Position numbers and translations under genes: made by a program. A DNA stretch of 64,000 bases from Hyperoplus lanceolatus (taxonomy: Eukaryota; Chordata; Actinopteri; Uranoscopiformes; Ammodytidae), in assembly GCA_026929865.2 (NCBI GenBank), contig CM049397.1:31444698-31508697 (forward strand), in the 5' to 3' direction. Positions 33,401-45,859 of this stretch are shown here, in pieces (positions within the stretch are counted from its first letter, which is position 1; every line of letters starts with the position of its first letter). The notes under the pieces are model-generated. The model was not told the origin of the DNA. It searched no databases and saw only the letters and a program-made list of their open reading frames with translations.

Positions 33401-33652
33401 GAGTATTTGTGTTTTCCTCCGTTCCTAACAATGTGACAGTAATCTTGCACTCTGGTGTTGGCGTGGAGATCCGTGTGCACCAGGGAACCATGGTGGTGAC
33501 CGTGCTGCTTCCAACAGGCTTCACCAACCAAACACAAGGTCTCCTCGGTGTGATGAACTCTGACCCCTCAGACCACCTGTTGACACAACACGGAGGGCTC
33601 ATCTCCCCCACAGACGCCACACCGGAGGAAATATTGACCTTTGGAGCGGGCT
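33401..33652 (+). CDS. susd2: susd2-like exon, VWD domain part 3
   Basis: 252 nt encoding VFVFSSVPNNVTVILHSGVG, GLLGVMNSDPSDHLL and ATPEEILTFGAG. GLLG and the DPSD/DPTD stretch are typical of the VWD end in SUSD2. The donor is GTGAGT at 33653. Confidence 0.85.
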
Positions 33653-34883
33653 GTGAGTGTGAAAGAGACTGTTTGTGAGACAGCAAACATCAATCAGATT
33701 GATCTTTCTATAGCAGCACAAATATAAAGTCAATGGTTATGCTCGTTTTCATGTTAAACATTTTCTCCAAATTTTCTTCCCCCCTTGTGACATCATACCG
33801 GGAAAAGTGTTGTTTGAACAAAGGTTTTCCGAAAGGTGGAGGTAGAGAAAAATAGATTTTTTTTTCTCATACTTTGGGAGTGTCTAGTCACACCAGGGAC
33901 ACATATGAATGTTGAAAAAACATAAAAAAGGTGCCTTTTGCCTAGAAGGTGACCTTTAAACTTGTATTTCTAATATTGCATGTTTAGAAGGGGGCGAGAG
34001 CTGGTTAGGGATTCTGTGTTTTTCTAATAATTACCCATTGTTTCCTCTTTATAAATGACTGCCACATTTAAGCGATATTGACAGATGTTTTTGTTTTTTT
34101 ACGAGTTCATGGGAAGAAAACGAGGCACATGTTTAGAGTTAGCCCAGCTTTAATAGATCACAGAGAGATACCAGGGGTTGAGACCATACAGCGCAAGTGA
34201 AACCACATCTCTGGAACACAGTTTGGGCCAGGCCGCATACATACATGATAATAATATCTCCGCTGTAATTACATCACATATCCCTCAAAACCGGTGACTG
34301 TCTTGACTTAATCTTGCTCTTGACCTTTTGATTGAAATAATTATCTATAGTCCCAGTGCAGAAAACACACAGTCAAAGCTTGTGGGAACTAACACATGTA
34401 TTGTTGCCAGTGGTGAGACATATTTTTTTTTTTGGTATGAATTAAAGTCTTTGCCAAAAGTAAACCATGACTGCATGCCTAGTGTATCCTCCACTGATCT
34501 CTGAGACTTAGCTTCTTATCTCCAAATTATAGCGTGCCCTAAGTCTCTTATTTTTAATTCCATGTCTTTAAAAAATAGCGTGTTTGATCCAAGCAGTCTG
34601 CCGGGTCAAACATGCTACTCTGGCTGATCATTTCCATAAGTGTGGTTGGCCATTTCTAACCAGTTGCTATGACTACTTCATGTTTGTCAGCCTGTCTGTT
34701 TACCCGTATACATATACCCCGGCCCTTATACATGCTTTGAAAGTTTTTTTTTCTTTATTTGGTAGAAACATTCAGATACTGAATCCCATATGTACTATAA
34801 TAATTTAACTTTCTTTACAATCATCTTCTAACCAGCAATACAACATGGTGGCACATCTTAACTTTGCCTTATTCTATCCACGG

Positions 34884-35099
34884 GGAACATTTCAAAGAAG
34901 TCTTCCCTTTTCACGTATGACACAAAGTACCTCTTGGATTCCTACTATCTCCCACCGAGCCTGGATCAGGCTTTTGTTCTGGAGAAGGGGCAAAGTTCTG
35001 TGAATTTGATACCCTGGCTTCCCAGAGCCTCACAATGGGGAAATGCCACACTCATGGCCTACCAGAATCACTGGAGCCTAATAGAAGCCCTGGAACCAG
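34884..35099 (+). CDS. susd2: susd2-like exon after VWD (defective acceptor)
   Basis: Encodes NISKKSSLFTYDTKYLLDSY and ends GNATLMAYQNHWSLIEALEP. The two bases before it are GG, not AG. Between about 34,978 and 35,035 the family match (FCEFDTLASQSLTMG) is in another frame from both ends, so two compensating frame changes are inferred and two conserved Cys are lost. The donor GTAAGG runs straight into the retroposon at 35102. Confidence 0.7.
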
Positions 35100-35101
35100 G
35101 T

Positions 35102-35480
35102 AAGGCAAGGCAAGTTTATTTATATAGCACAATTCAGACACAAGGCCACACACAAAGTGCTTTACAGGGGCAAGATTAAAATACACAATACACATTAGAA
35201 AAGCGAATGATTAAAACATTTAAAAGCGAATGAATAGAAATAGAACATTTAAATTAAATAAAAATTACAGGTTAAAATGGAAACAGAAAACTATTTAGAC
35301 TTGATTTAAAAGAGCTGAGAGTTGCAGCAGACCTCAAGTTCTCTGGGAATTTGTTCCAGAGATTTGGAGCATTAAAAACTATAAGCTGCTTCTCTTGTTT
35401 AGTCCTAACTCTGGGGACTGTAAGTAGACTTGTCCTAGATGACCTGAGGGCTCTGGGCGGCTCATAACGTATCAGCAGGA
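35102..35480 (-). mobile_element. Retroposon with L2-like 3' tail, copy 3
   Basis: Starts AAGGCAAGGCAAGTTTATTT then ATATAGCACAATTC and AAAGTGCTTTACA, the complement of the common fish tail. The body has GTTGCAGCAGACCTCAAG and TTGTTCCAGAGATTTGGAGC. The least degraded of the three copies; directly next to a splice donor. Confidence 0.7.
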
Positions 35481-35638
35481 TCAGTAATGTACCATGGTAC
35501 CGTGTGAAACAAGATTATTCTAAAATGCATTTAATGACTTTAATACTCTTTTGTGACATACTTGTGTCTATTTTGTTTGTGTTGATGTCAAAAGGCAAAT
35601 GTACAATTTGTGGGTGATGACATGTTTATTCCTGCATT

Positions 35639-35959
35639 TTTGTCAAAATCAGTGAATAGCTGCTCTCGATCCACTACCTATCTGTACTGTCTGTATGTGC
35701 GCTAAATAAAAAATATGATGCAATACACAGCCTTAGTTCTGTAAACTGGTATGTAAACAAAGGGTAGGTCAACACATGGGGCCCGCCATAGCTAGCAACA
35801 TGCCAATTTCCAGAGCCTAGGCGGTGTATTAACACTGGATTTTCTTTCACTACACACAAAATACCAGAGTAGTACACAAGTAGCGAATCATGAGATATTG
35901 ACTAATATGACAGAGTTATATTGACAACATGCGTTCTCAAGAATTGCTGACTTCTCCTT
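35639..35959. mobile_element. Foldback MITE copy 2 (left end lost)
   Basis: Internal words TCAGTGAATA, ACACAGCCTTAG and GTGTATTAACACTGGATTTT plus a diverged right end GCTGACTTCTCCTT followed by TA. Same family as 5269-5608. Confidence 0.65.
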
Positions 35960-36089
35960 TAAGCATTCATTTAATTTTCATATGATCTATTTTCACACAT
36001 ATGCAAATATTTCAAAAACATTTCATTGTCACTAGTTTTGACAGCCTAATGTTTTCTTCTTGACTTTTTAATGCATTATTTTTCTGTAG

Positions 36090-36266
36090 TGGTGTCCTGT
36101 GGCTGGCTTCCCATACCCAGGAATGGCAAGAAGTGTGGGACACATTATCAAGAGGGGAACACGCTCTGCTTTAGCTGCAATGAAGGCTTCTTACTGTACG
36201 GTTCAACTGAGCGCACATGTCTGGATGATGGGACCTGGGCAGGAGAACGACCCTACTGTATTACAG
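36090..36266 (+). CDS. susd2: susd2-like exon, sushi (CCP) domain
   Basis: 177 nt encoding VSCGWLPIPRNGKKCGTHYQ, FSCNEGFLLYGSTERTC and DGTWAGERPYC. The four sushi cysteines and the GTW motif are intact. The acceptor is TCTGTAG, the donor GTTAGT. Confidence 0.88.
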
Positions 36267-37587
36267 GTTAGTTATTATATGAAACAACACCAACAGCTGG
36301 TTGTGTTGGGTAAAATAAAGTTTAAGTGTAATGTGTGCGCGAGAAAAATACTTTTAACTCATTATCCATAAAATCTACTTTAAATATTGCCAGCCTTGTG
36401 AACAATACCCTGAAGTCCTGGCGAACCCTGGTTGCACATAAACTGATATTTTCTAGGTGAGAGTTGGTTGTATGAGTCAGTTGCAAGATAGATTTGCATT
36501 CATTAGCTTTGTTTCCGGGAAATTTAAACCTGGAAGACAACTGATTACCTACGCACACATGGATGTTGAGTAAAGGTTAACGTGAATTAAGTATATATTT
36601 TTAAAAACGTCCAAATTATTTTTTAAACACAAACAGAAAGACATTTCAAAACATTGCTTTTTGGCAAGAAAACTTTTCAACATGACATTCACATAAAAAT
36701 AGTAGGAGTTAATAATGATTTATCTAACTAACTCTAACTTATACTCAGCCATAAGCTGTATGACGGTTATGAGTAATAATAATAATAATAATATAATATA
36801 ATTTTAATAAAAGCATTTAAAGCCACTTTCCTTTGGCAGTCTTTGTCCGTATCATTCCCATCAGTGTGCAAGTTTTTGTTATTCTTTTATTTTCCTGAGA
36901 AACTGTTGCCATGATTGCACTTCAGCGGTACTGCTTGAATACATTTACTTACTTGCTTATTACACACTTAACTCCTCACATGTGTTATATACAGGATGAC
37001 TTTGAGGATCCACCTTCTCCCATCCACTCTCTTTGAAATGAAAGATTCAATAGACTTCGGCTCTCGGTTGTTCTTTGAGACCATTAGCTGCAAAGCTATA
37101 ACCTTCTGATCCTGGATCAGCTTGGCTTTCTGTGTGAAAATTGGAAGCACCTGGGTCCTTTTTAATGGTTTCATTTATCACCCCAACAGTGAGCTCTCAA
37201 GAGTATTGTTGTAGTTGTTGTCTGTTGCCATTGGGTGGCAATATTTCCCACCAAATTACTGAAGCATTGTGTTCGTGACAGATCAGGTTAATGCCCAATT
37301 GTGCTAGGTTGTAGTGTGAAGCAGCCAAGCAGGCAATTTTTTTGGGAAAACCTTGAAAAATAACTGGTAACAAGTAACAACATGATGAGTATAGGTCCAC
37401 GTTGCAGTGACAGCAAGATAAGATGGAATTAGATATATTATCAATTGGTTGGGAAAGAATGACAGAAAAGTTTACTCAATCCTTCTCAAGATTTTAAGTT
37501 TTTTTTCCGTGCCCAACATATCCCCTTATTGAAGTGAGAGAAACAAAGCCACTTGACATATGAACCACTTCCACTTTCATACCCTTA

Positions 37588-37733
37588 AAGGTGGAGTCAG
37601 CGATGTATTAACACTGGATTTTTTTTCAGAGCACACACAGTACGGACAGGTAGCGGATCATGGCGAGATATTTACTGATTTTGACAAAGTGATTTTGACA
37701 ACAAACATCTTTCAGAGTCACTGACTCCACCTT
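37588..37733. mobile_element. Foldback MITE copy 3 (internally deleted)
   Basis: 146 bp with ends AAGGTGGAGTCAGCGATG and its complement, flanked by TA on both sides. The left arm and centre are missing. Confidence 0.8.
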
Positions 37734-38249
37734 TAGTGGCTTCACCCTGGTCCTCCATACTTTCCTTGTTAGAGCAGCAAACAGAGACTTCCTCTCCATA
37801 GTAATCGGGGATGAATTAAGTTCATATGCCAGATTTGGGAGGCCTGTGTAACAACCGGCTGGATCACAGCTGGACACAATCGATCGCGACTCCTTGGTTT
37901 AGGCAAAGATATTTTGTTTCATAACTGGGTTATCCAGTGCAGAGCTGTTTAGAAATGTTTCTCATTAAGCTTCCTTTTGATTTATACACTGCCGTTCTCC
38001 TCTTATCTAGAACAAAAAGCCACACGTGATGATCTCATGTCTATGGAACTACTGCAGCTGCTAATGAGACTGAGAGTTTAGACAGTGTCTATCCTGTGAT
38101 GTGCCAGAAAAGACTCTTATGCTTTTAAATGTTCTCTTACTATTTTGTTACTGTGATGCACTAAGAAAGTAGTTTATCGGCGTATTTCAAACCAATGCGC
38201 TTACATGCTTCTTGCCAGTCTGGGTTCGTACAATCATGGCTGAATGCTC

Positions 38250-38325
38250 TTATTAGAAGTGGCTTCGGATAAACGCGTCACTTAAATGAAATGTAATATA
38301 ATGTAATGTAATAACACTTGCTCTC
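38250..38325 (+). mobile_element. SINE/LINE 3' tail remnant
   Basis: GGCTTCGGATAAACGCGTC then TAAATGAAATGTAATATAAT, a diverged form of the fish tail GGATAAAAGCGTCTGCTAAATG with (AATGT)n. Confidence 0.55.
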
Positions 38326-38666
38326 ACGCTCTCATTACACTAATAGGAGCTAACAACCGTCAACATGACCCGGGGTGCTCAACGGCAGGTGTTGCATGAG
38401 CTGTTACCTACGCCGTTCAAATGTCACCCCTTGGCCCTGTAAACAACGCTAAATACAGAGCGAGCAGAGGACTGGCCTCTCCTCCTGCACTTACTGTGTA
38501 TGAATCACTGGATGCGTAGGCTAAACGGCAGGAGAATTGCAGACAGTAGATAAGATAAGACAAAAAGGTCAATGCATCCAGTTTGACTTATCCTCTTAGT
38601 CATTTCAAAGAGCCACTTTTGAAAAAGTTATCTCGGATCACTTAAAAGAAAAGACCCACCTATTTA

Positions 38667-38938
38667 AAGGTAGAGTCTGCAATTCTGGAGAACGCTTGTT
38701 GTCAAAATCACTTTTGAAAAAGAAATTCCACTCTCAATAAACAGTCTGGGCTCTGTAAACTGGTATGTTATCAAAGGGGGCCCACCGCTGTTTACAAAGC
38801 CTAGGCTGTGTATAAACACTGTATTGTTTTTTTAACACACACACACAGTACAGAAAGGTAGCGGATTGTGAGGGGATATTCACTGATATTGATGACAAAT
38901 TGACAACAAGCATTCTCCAGAATAGTTGAGTCCACCTT
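38667..38938. mobile_element. Foldback MITE copy 4
   Basis: The ends AAGGTAGAGTCTGCAATTCT and the complement are flanked by TA. Contains CCTAGGCTGTGTATAAACAC of the family. Confidence 0.8.
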
Positions 38939-39257
38939 TACCATGGATTTCAACCTATACTGTTGTGCCTGTCAATGTGTTTCCTTAACTGCTTAAGACT
39001 TGAGACAGAGGTGTGGTATGTTGTGATGATCAATGTTCAAAATCTTTGGAGTGATGGACAGGTGAAGGCGGGGTTTTGAAAGAAAGTCCTTAAAGTGTTT
39101 GTAATGTGAGACTTGAGAGGTATAAATATAGAGTTGACAAACTTGGCTGCACCTTGTCACGGTCTCCTGAAAAACAAAAGCCCTGGTAGAGTATCGGATG
39201 CATACCAATAACAGCATCGCCACACCCGCCACGGCATCATAACATTAATAGGGTTCC

Positions 39258-39342
39258 TTTGAGAGAGAGAGAGAGAGAGAGAGACAGAGACAGAGAGAGA
39301 GACAGAGAGACAGACAGACCTACAGACAGACAGACAGACAGT
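39258..39342. repeat. GA/GACA-rich simple repeat
   Basis: (GA)n passing into GACAGA and (GACA)n units. Confidence 0.9.
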
Positions 39343-39464
39343 TGAGAGTTGGTAAATGCAGGTTGCATTGAAGACCAGAGTTGTTGCACATTGCCATGCT
39401 CAAACTTCACAGTCTGCATGGGTTCATTTATGTCACCTCTCTGCTGTGCCTTAATTCCCACCTA

Positions 39465-39814
39465 AAGGTGGAGTCAGCTATTCTGGAGAATGTTTGTTGT
39501 CCATTTCCCTTCTTGTCTAAATCAGTGAATATCTCCTCACGATCCGCTACCTGTCCGTACTCTGTGTGTGTGCTGAAACAATATCCATTGTTAATACACA
39601 GCCTAGACTCTGTAAATGGGCATTTACTGTAACTGTATGTTTACATACCCTTCGTTTATTACATACCGGTTCAAAGAGCCTAAGCTGTGTAATAACACTG
39701 GATTTTTTTTTTCAGCGCTCACACAGTACGGACAGGTAGCAGATCATGATTCACTGGTTTTGAAAAAAAGTGTTTTTCACAACAAGTGTTCTCCAGAATC
39801 GCTGACTCCACCTT
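39465..39814. mobile_element. Foldback MITE copy 5 (nearly full length)
   Basis: 350 bp with ends AAGGTGGAGTCAGCTATTCT and the complement, TA on both sides. The arms are mutually complementary, as in copy 1. Confidence 0.82.
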
Positions 39815-41384
39815 TAATTTCCTATACTTTCTCTCATTGCAACTTGCCTCGGTTTGCTTAGGTTTTAGGGCTTTTTGATTGTTGTCTTCAAATGAAAGTG
39901 AGAGTCCATCTAAAGTCAAATTTACCTTAAGAAAATAACGTGCCTAGATGTCCACACCCACTTTCCCAGTCTGATAACACGGTTTGATCGACAGTGTCAA
40001 ATGCTGCTCCAGCCCTCATAGGCCCATGAATGGAATGCTTTCTTTAAGGTTTTGTGTTGATGCATGGATCAGTGACATGTCTGATAAGGACAGTTTCTGT
40101 GCAGGTGTGAGGTCTACATTTTGAATGACATGTGTGTTACTTGGAAGAGCTGCAGCCATAAACGGCTTCAACTGTGTGTGTTTAATGATCTGGGGTTTGA
40201 TCTGTTGTTTTGTGGCATTCTTTGCTTTGCAGTACTAATAGAGAGGATCATTGAGTTGTTTCGCTGCGTGTGAAACTACGTCTCAAAGAGTTTATGATGC
40301 TGTTAAATCAAAGAATGAGTGAAGGACAATAACACTTGTAACATATTTATCTTTTCCAGCATAGTTGAAGAGAAGAACACGGCATGTAGCAACATCCCCT
40401 TTCTAAGTGGATGCAGCTGAGTTGTGTTCTGTCTGTGCTGTGACCACTCGCTGCCTTTGCGTGGCTCTTCTCTCCACTCTATTTTTATGAGCACATTTTA
40501 TATTCATTTTTATTAGGGATTGTCTATTAGGATTATCACTTGTAAAGTAAAAAAAAAAACTCTGTTTAGAAACATCTGGCTTGCAGATGCACCGCTTCTG
40601 AACAGTTTGTAATCATCATTGGACAGGTGATCAAGTCAAATAAACACAGGAGTGGGATTACACGATGGTGTGAGAATACTCACAGAACCAGAATTTATGA
40701 ATTGGCTGCTATGACAGACAGGCCAAGACACATTGTCCTCTGAGAGTCTGAGCTTTAACAACTAAAAAACATCTGTGGAAAACCAGTCAGCAAGCGAGCA
40801 GAGGAGACAAAATAAAATGATAGAACTAAAGTAAAATGGTTGAAATGCCCATAATAAGCCATCCGAAAAAGACACAAGTCCAAAGCTGAACATGGATAAT
40901 TCCAGCATGCTTTAAACTAGTGTATTTTGTTCAAATATACACTTTTATATATAGACGTCAGATTAAGGGAACCGCTGATACACAGCATTGATGTCTGACA
41001 GAGCAGACATCGATGAATTGATAAAAATACAGTTTGATAAAAACATACACACTTTTTCATACAGAGATACAAACACAAGCACACACACATACACACATTG
41101 CCCAGGGCACTATAAGAAAGGTTAGCTGTTGAAGCTGAGTCTAATTCCTTTGGACATCTTTATAACACAGAGATGTTTGCGGCAGACTTTATATGTTCTG
41201 TTTAAATTCTTCCAAAAATCTCCAGGTATGAATCTCTGACGATGGATTATACCTCCTGTGAGGAATTTATACATGGTTATGAAACAGTCTCTAGGCTAGT
41301 GTTGTTTAAAAAAAACACTACTGCTTGTGTCCAAAGGGGGCGCCAGAATCAACAAAAACTGACAATTCAACGTTGTCACTTTAA

Positions 41385-42355
41385 GGCCCTGTTCTCACGG
41401 CAACACGAAACGGTGCAAACGCGGAAAAATTCCCGCGGTTGCACTATATCATGTACATGAAAACAGCAAACGCAGGCATGAAACCGCAAGTTTTTGAGAT
41501 CAACTCCCAGGGAGGATTTTTTGGAAAACGCAACGGTTTTGGTTTCTTGTAAACACCGAAACCATTTTCCCTGATAACGCTGACGTCACGGCTCCACTTC
41601 ACGTATGCGTAGTCTGTAACATTTGCTGTCAAAATACCCACACGCGAGTTATAAAGTTAGAAGACAACATAACATGCACGGTGTCTCCGCGGCACCATCA
41701 CTGTGATCAGCGGAGAGTGTCGTGCAGGGCTCAAATATAACACTCGCCAATTTAGTCTATAGTCTATTAGTAAGTTACCATGCACCATGCACCCGCTACT
41801 TTGTCTGGGGAAAGATTTGTGCTCTGCCGGTTTTTTTAGCAAAATAAACGTGTGTAGCTTCTATATGCCAGGGACATGGCTCTCTCTACATTAAAAAACA
41901 CTATCCATAGTTTGCAGCGGTTAAGTTATTGTTCAACAAAAGGAGCATTAAGGCTACGGCTTCACAGTAAAAGCATGTCACTGGCTAAACATTAATAGCA
42001 TTTCACTGGACAAACGTGAGTTGACTTTTATTTTGAAGTACGCCTAACAGGAAAGTAGCCGCTCACAAAGCCCCTTCACTACCAGCAAGTCTTCTGTTTT
42101 CACGAGTTCAATGCGGTGAAATAAGAGGACAGAAAGCTTGTCATTTACAATACTTGTAACCCCAAGCTAACACCAACCGCTTTATGAACGTTAGTGGCAT
42201 TAATCTTCGGTTACAGTAAGGTTTTATGCATCAAATTGTACCGGAAGAGCTATCTACTACTACCTTGTACCGCCAACTGCTGGCCTGGCATGCTTACTAC
42301 AGCGATTTCGAAAAAAACGGGAAAACTGTCACATTTTCACCGTGAGAACAGGGCC
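41385..42355. mobile_element. PIF/Harbinger-like non-autonomous DNA transposon
   Basis: Perfect 16-bp terminal inverted repeats GGCCCTGTTCTCACGG (41385-41400) and its complement (42340-42355), flanked by the direct repeat TAA (41382-41384, 42356-42358). The 3-bp TWA duplication and ends starting GGSC fit PIF/Harbinger. 971 bp; no transposase or Myb-like ORF is visible. The perfect ends suggest it is fairly young. Confidence 0.75.
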
Positions 42356-42909
42356 TAAATCAAACGGCAGGTTTCGAGGCGAGAAATGTTTTTTTTTTGT
42401 CGACTGCTACTTAGCGATGTGCTGTTTGAGTGTGTTTATGCAACTGGGTTCAAAGTTTGTACTTGGAACATTTGATGATGTCTGAAGTGTTTCTGTCTGA
42501 CACATGGTTCAAATACCAAGGATAGTTCCACCCATCACATCAAGTCGGACGGGGTGAGACACATATCAGATGACAACAGTAGCTTGGTACACAGACATAC
42601 TGTTACCAGGGAGAGAAAAAAAAAACCTAAGAGTATTATTTTAAGATGATATCAGATATGTCAAAAAAAAACTCATCTCTATCTCAAGAAAGACTTGATA
42701 AGAGTGTAGCTCTGGGCTGTATTGGAACGGTTATCAAAACAGTGTTGGATTTCTGATTGGTATCGTCTCCCTGCAGTGATTGGTATAGTCTCCCTGCAGT
42801 TTCTTTGCTAGATTAACACTTAAGGGACTGAATGTTGGTAAACTGGATTTTATTGTAGATGTCTTTGATTTTGAATTCATAGCAAATTGCAGGAATTACA
42901 TATAACTAC

Positions 42910-43104
<195 letters not shown>

Positions 43105-44103
43105 GTATTTATCTATTTCCACCCGATGACAAATGTGATAGTGACTTGCCATTCTTCAAAGGTATAGAATTGCTCTTGTTTTTATGATTTCTTTCACCTT
43201 CAACTTGTCCTGCATGTGTGTTGATCCCCTCAGACTAGAAATGTAATGGTGCAAACTGATTGTTCCTGCTCCCTGGAGCTTAACTATTTGATCAATGTAA
43301 GGGGTTGGGTGTGTAATGTGATCGCTTTAGGGGCTTTTGCCAATGCCAACAAAACAAAAAAGTAAAAAAAGGTGAATGTTAACACTGATTGGCTGCCAGC
43401 CTTCCACATTCTCCTGGTTACAATAATACTCTGGGCACCTTGTTGATGTCTGATGCCAGAGCTCCTGCATCCAGGGCTTAGCCATGTGTAGCCAAACTGA
43501 TTGGTTCAGAAAACTTCAGGGAATATTTTGTACACATCGCTGGCTGTGTATTTCAGTGTGCCTCTGTGTGCGAAACATGTGCGTTATTGAGTTTTGACGT
43601 TCCAATTGGCTGATGACATTTTTAAAGGACCAGCACCTGCAGCGACTACCTGACAAACATCTACCGTACTTGACATATGTCTGCGTGCGTTCATGCGTTA
43701 GAGGATGACGGTTCTTTGATAATTTTCTTCCTCCTAACGTGTGTATCCGTGCCTGGCTTAAAGGAAAAATAACTCCGGGGCTCAGTATACTGTAAGAAGA
43801 GTGATGAAGATCGGAAAGTGGTTCAGTCAACTTGCAAAGACCCCCAGAGGGAAGTTTTAAATGTTCAAATTCATCTTATCACAATATTACCGAAGCTAGC
43901 GCAAATAATGTGAAGGCAAGTGTTGGGAAAAACCCAGCAAATTGAGGCCGCACCACTTCATCCAGCAGCATTGTAGTAGCTGTGTATCTGTGTATCTGAA
44001 TCTTATGGCAGTGGGGGGGGGACTCGCATTTTTTCCTGGCACAAAGTAATATGTATGAATATGCAATGTGAAAATTATGTATTATGTGAAATTGTCCGGA
44101 AGA

Positions 44104-44139
44104 ATAATAATAAATAAATAAATAAATAAATAAATAAAT
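44104..44139. repeat. (AATA)n microsatellite
   Basis: About nine AATA units. Confidence 0.9.
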
Positions 44140-44918
44140 TGTGTGTGTTAGAAGCCAATGCATCTGTTAGTTGTGTTTACTGCACTCTGTTATTATAAGA
44201 ACTGTTGAAATTGTACAGTAACTCTGTATAGATTCAGCTCCAGTGGTGTTACAAATGTCAGTCCTCTTAGCCAGCTTATAAGACCACCGGCTAGGGAAGA
44301 CGACAGATGGTTATGCTTCCAAAAGTACAATTAAAGGTATCCTCTGTTAAAATACAAGATGCTAGATTATATCTGTTAAATGGCAAAAAAGGTCATGGTG
44401 ACAATGCAACCGACTACAAATGACATTATTTGACACATCACCTAGCTGCACCAAGCTGCACATTGTCATGTTTACATACGCTGAAGTGAACTCAAGTGTT
44501 TCACAGCTTGTTTTCTTTAGACCTACACATTGGCCACAGTGTTCACACACAAAAAAAAAACTCAGTCAGTCTAGCAAGTTTTCTTGGTAATTTAATCCTT
44601 TATTTACTCGGATATAACAGACTAAACACGAATGATTAATTGCAGCCTCACCTAGCTACACGCTCAAACCATCACACCCTTCCTTCCTTACCTGGAAAAT
44701 TGGACCACAGTCATCTGCTGTTGGCTACTGAGCAGCTTTTTTTTGGAAGCCTTGCTAAAAAAAAAAACAATTGAAAATGTTCAGGTTTCTCTCATACTTG
44801 TCTCCTTTTCGGCTTCCTTTATAGTCCAGATATTAAGAGCTATGGAGAATGCTGAGATTGTTTTACTAAAAATCAATGGCAGATATGACTAATTCTATGT
44901 TTGCATGGCTTTTCACAG

Positions 44919-45031
44919 ATGATAACGTGGGGTTTATACTTGGCGCTGTTGATTCCATTTCAGTGCTGGTCACGATGGGCATAATCAGACAGCACAACAG
45001 AAAACAAGTCACACATGATGAATTGAACTGA
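44919..45031 (+). CDS. susd2: susd2-like last exon (membrane anchor and tail)
   Basis: Encodes DDNVGFILGAVDSISVLVTM then GIIRQHNRKQVTHDELN and stop TGA at 45029-45031. A hydrophobic segment followed by a basic stop-transfer and a short tail is the expected end after the sushi domain. The phase fits the sushi exon (G|AT). The TM is weakened by Asp and Ser. AATAAA lies at 45096. Confidence 0.65.
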
Positions 45032-45095
45032 CATATCTATTCCTCTATTTCACTGGTGCTACAAAATCCAATGTAGGCAACAAGAAATATAAAAG

Positions 45096-45101
45096 AATAA
45101 A
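45096..45101 (+). terminator. Candidate poly(A) signal of susd2-like gene
   Basis: AATAAA 65 nt after the stop codon. Confidence 0.5.
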
Positions 45102-45658
45102 ACAATAGTGTTGGGATTTGCACATTGATTCTTTCTTATTTATTTATTTTATCACACAGCTGACACTTTATTTTACAGTGCACCCATGGTATATGTTGTT
45201 TTACTTCCTCCATTGGCCCTTTTATGGTTATTCAATTCCTACTATCTGGTAAGCTGATAGATTTGATGTAAGTATCCAACAAACAGTGATATTTTCCAAC
45301 TGCCTGGTGGGAAAATAATAGTAATACATTTTCAGCTGCTGAATTTTTAAATATTATATTAAGTATTTAAAAGGTATTATTATCCCTAAAATTTTATTTC
45401 AATTAGATTAAGCTACATCGGCAGTCACCATGGTAAAAACAGATGTGTTTTAATGACTCATATCTCAGAGTTCTGGGAAACAAACTTAGTCAGAAATAAT
45501 AAAACATTAACAAAGTCTGAGCAACTGCTTTATGTCTTGTTACTGTGCCGCCCAACAAGCTCATGTTGTTTTCATGAAGAAAACAGTCAACAAATGTCCT
45601 GTTTCCATAATGCCATGCGCCATCGTGATCTGATTTCATGCTTCACACGGCACACAGA

Positions 45659-45859
45659 CCCTGCGTTCCAATCCCCATATTACCATACTTTTTTAGTATG
45701 GTAAAGATTTAGGATGTCCCAGTACCTTCATGTCAAATGCAGTATGCCAAAAATACCAGGATGCATTACTAGATCCTAAAGCATTTTGCAGTATGGAACC
45801 CAGCATGCTTTAGTATGTAGTATAGTCAAAATACAAAGTATGTGATTTGGAACACAGGG
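45659..45859. mobile_element. MITE with CCCTGYGTTCCAA ends, copy 1
   Basis: The left end CCCTGCGTTCCAA and right end complement (CCCTGTGTTCCAA) bound 201 bp rich in AGTATG/CATACT words. The target duplication is not clear, so the superfamily is left open. Confidence 0.6.

Noticed and set aside
36968-37174. Minus-strand 68-codon ORF with a protein-like composition in the susd2-like intron
   Set aside because: No family recognised, no splice context and no second exon; could be a decayed retrocopy but this cannot be supported.
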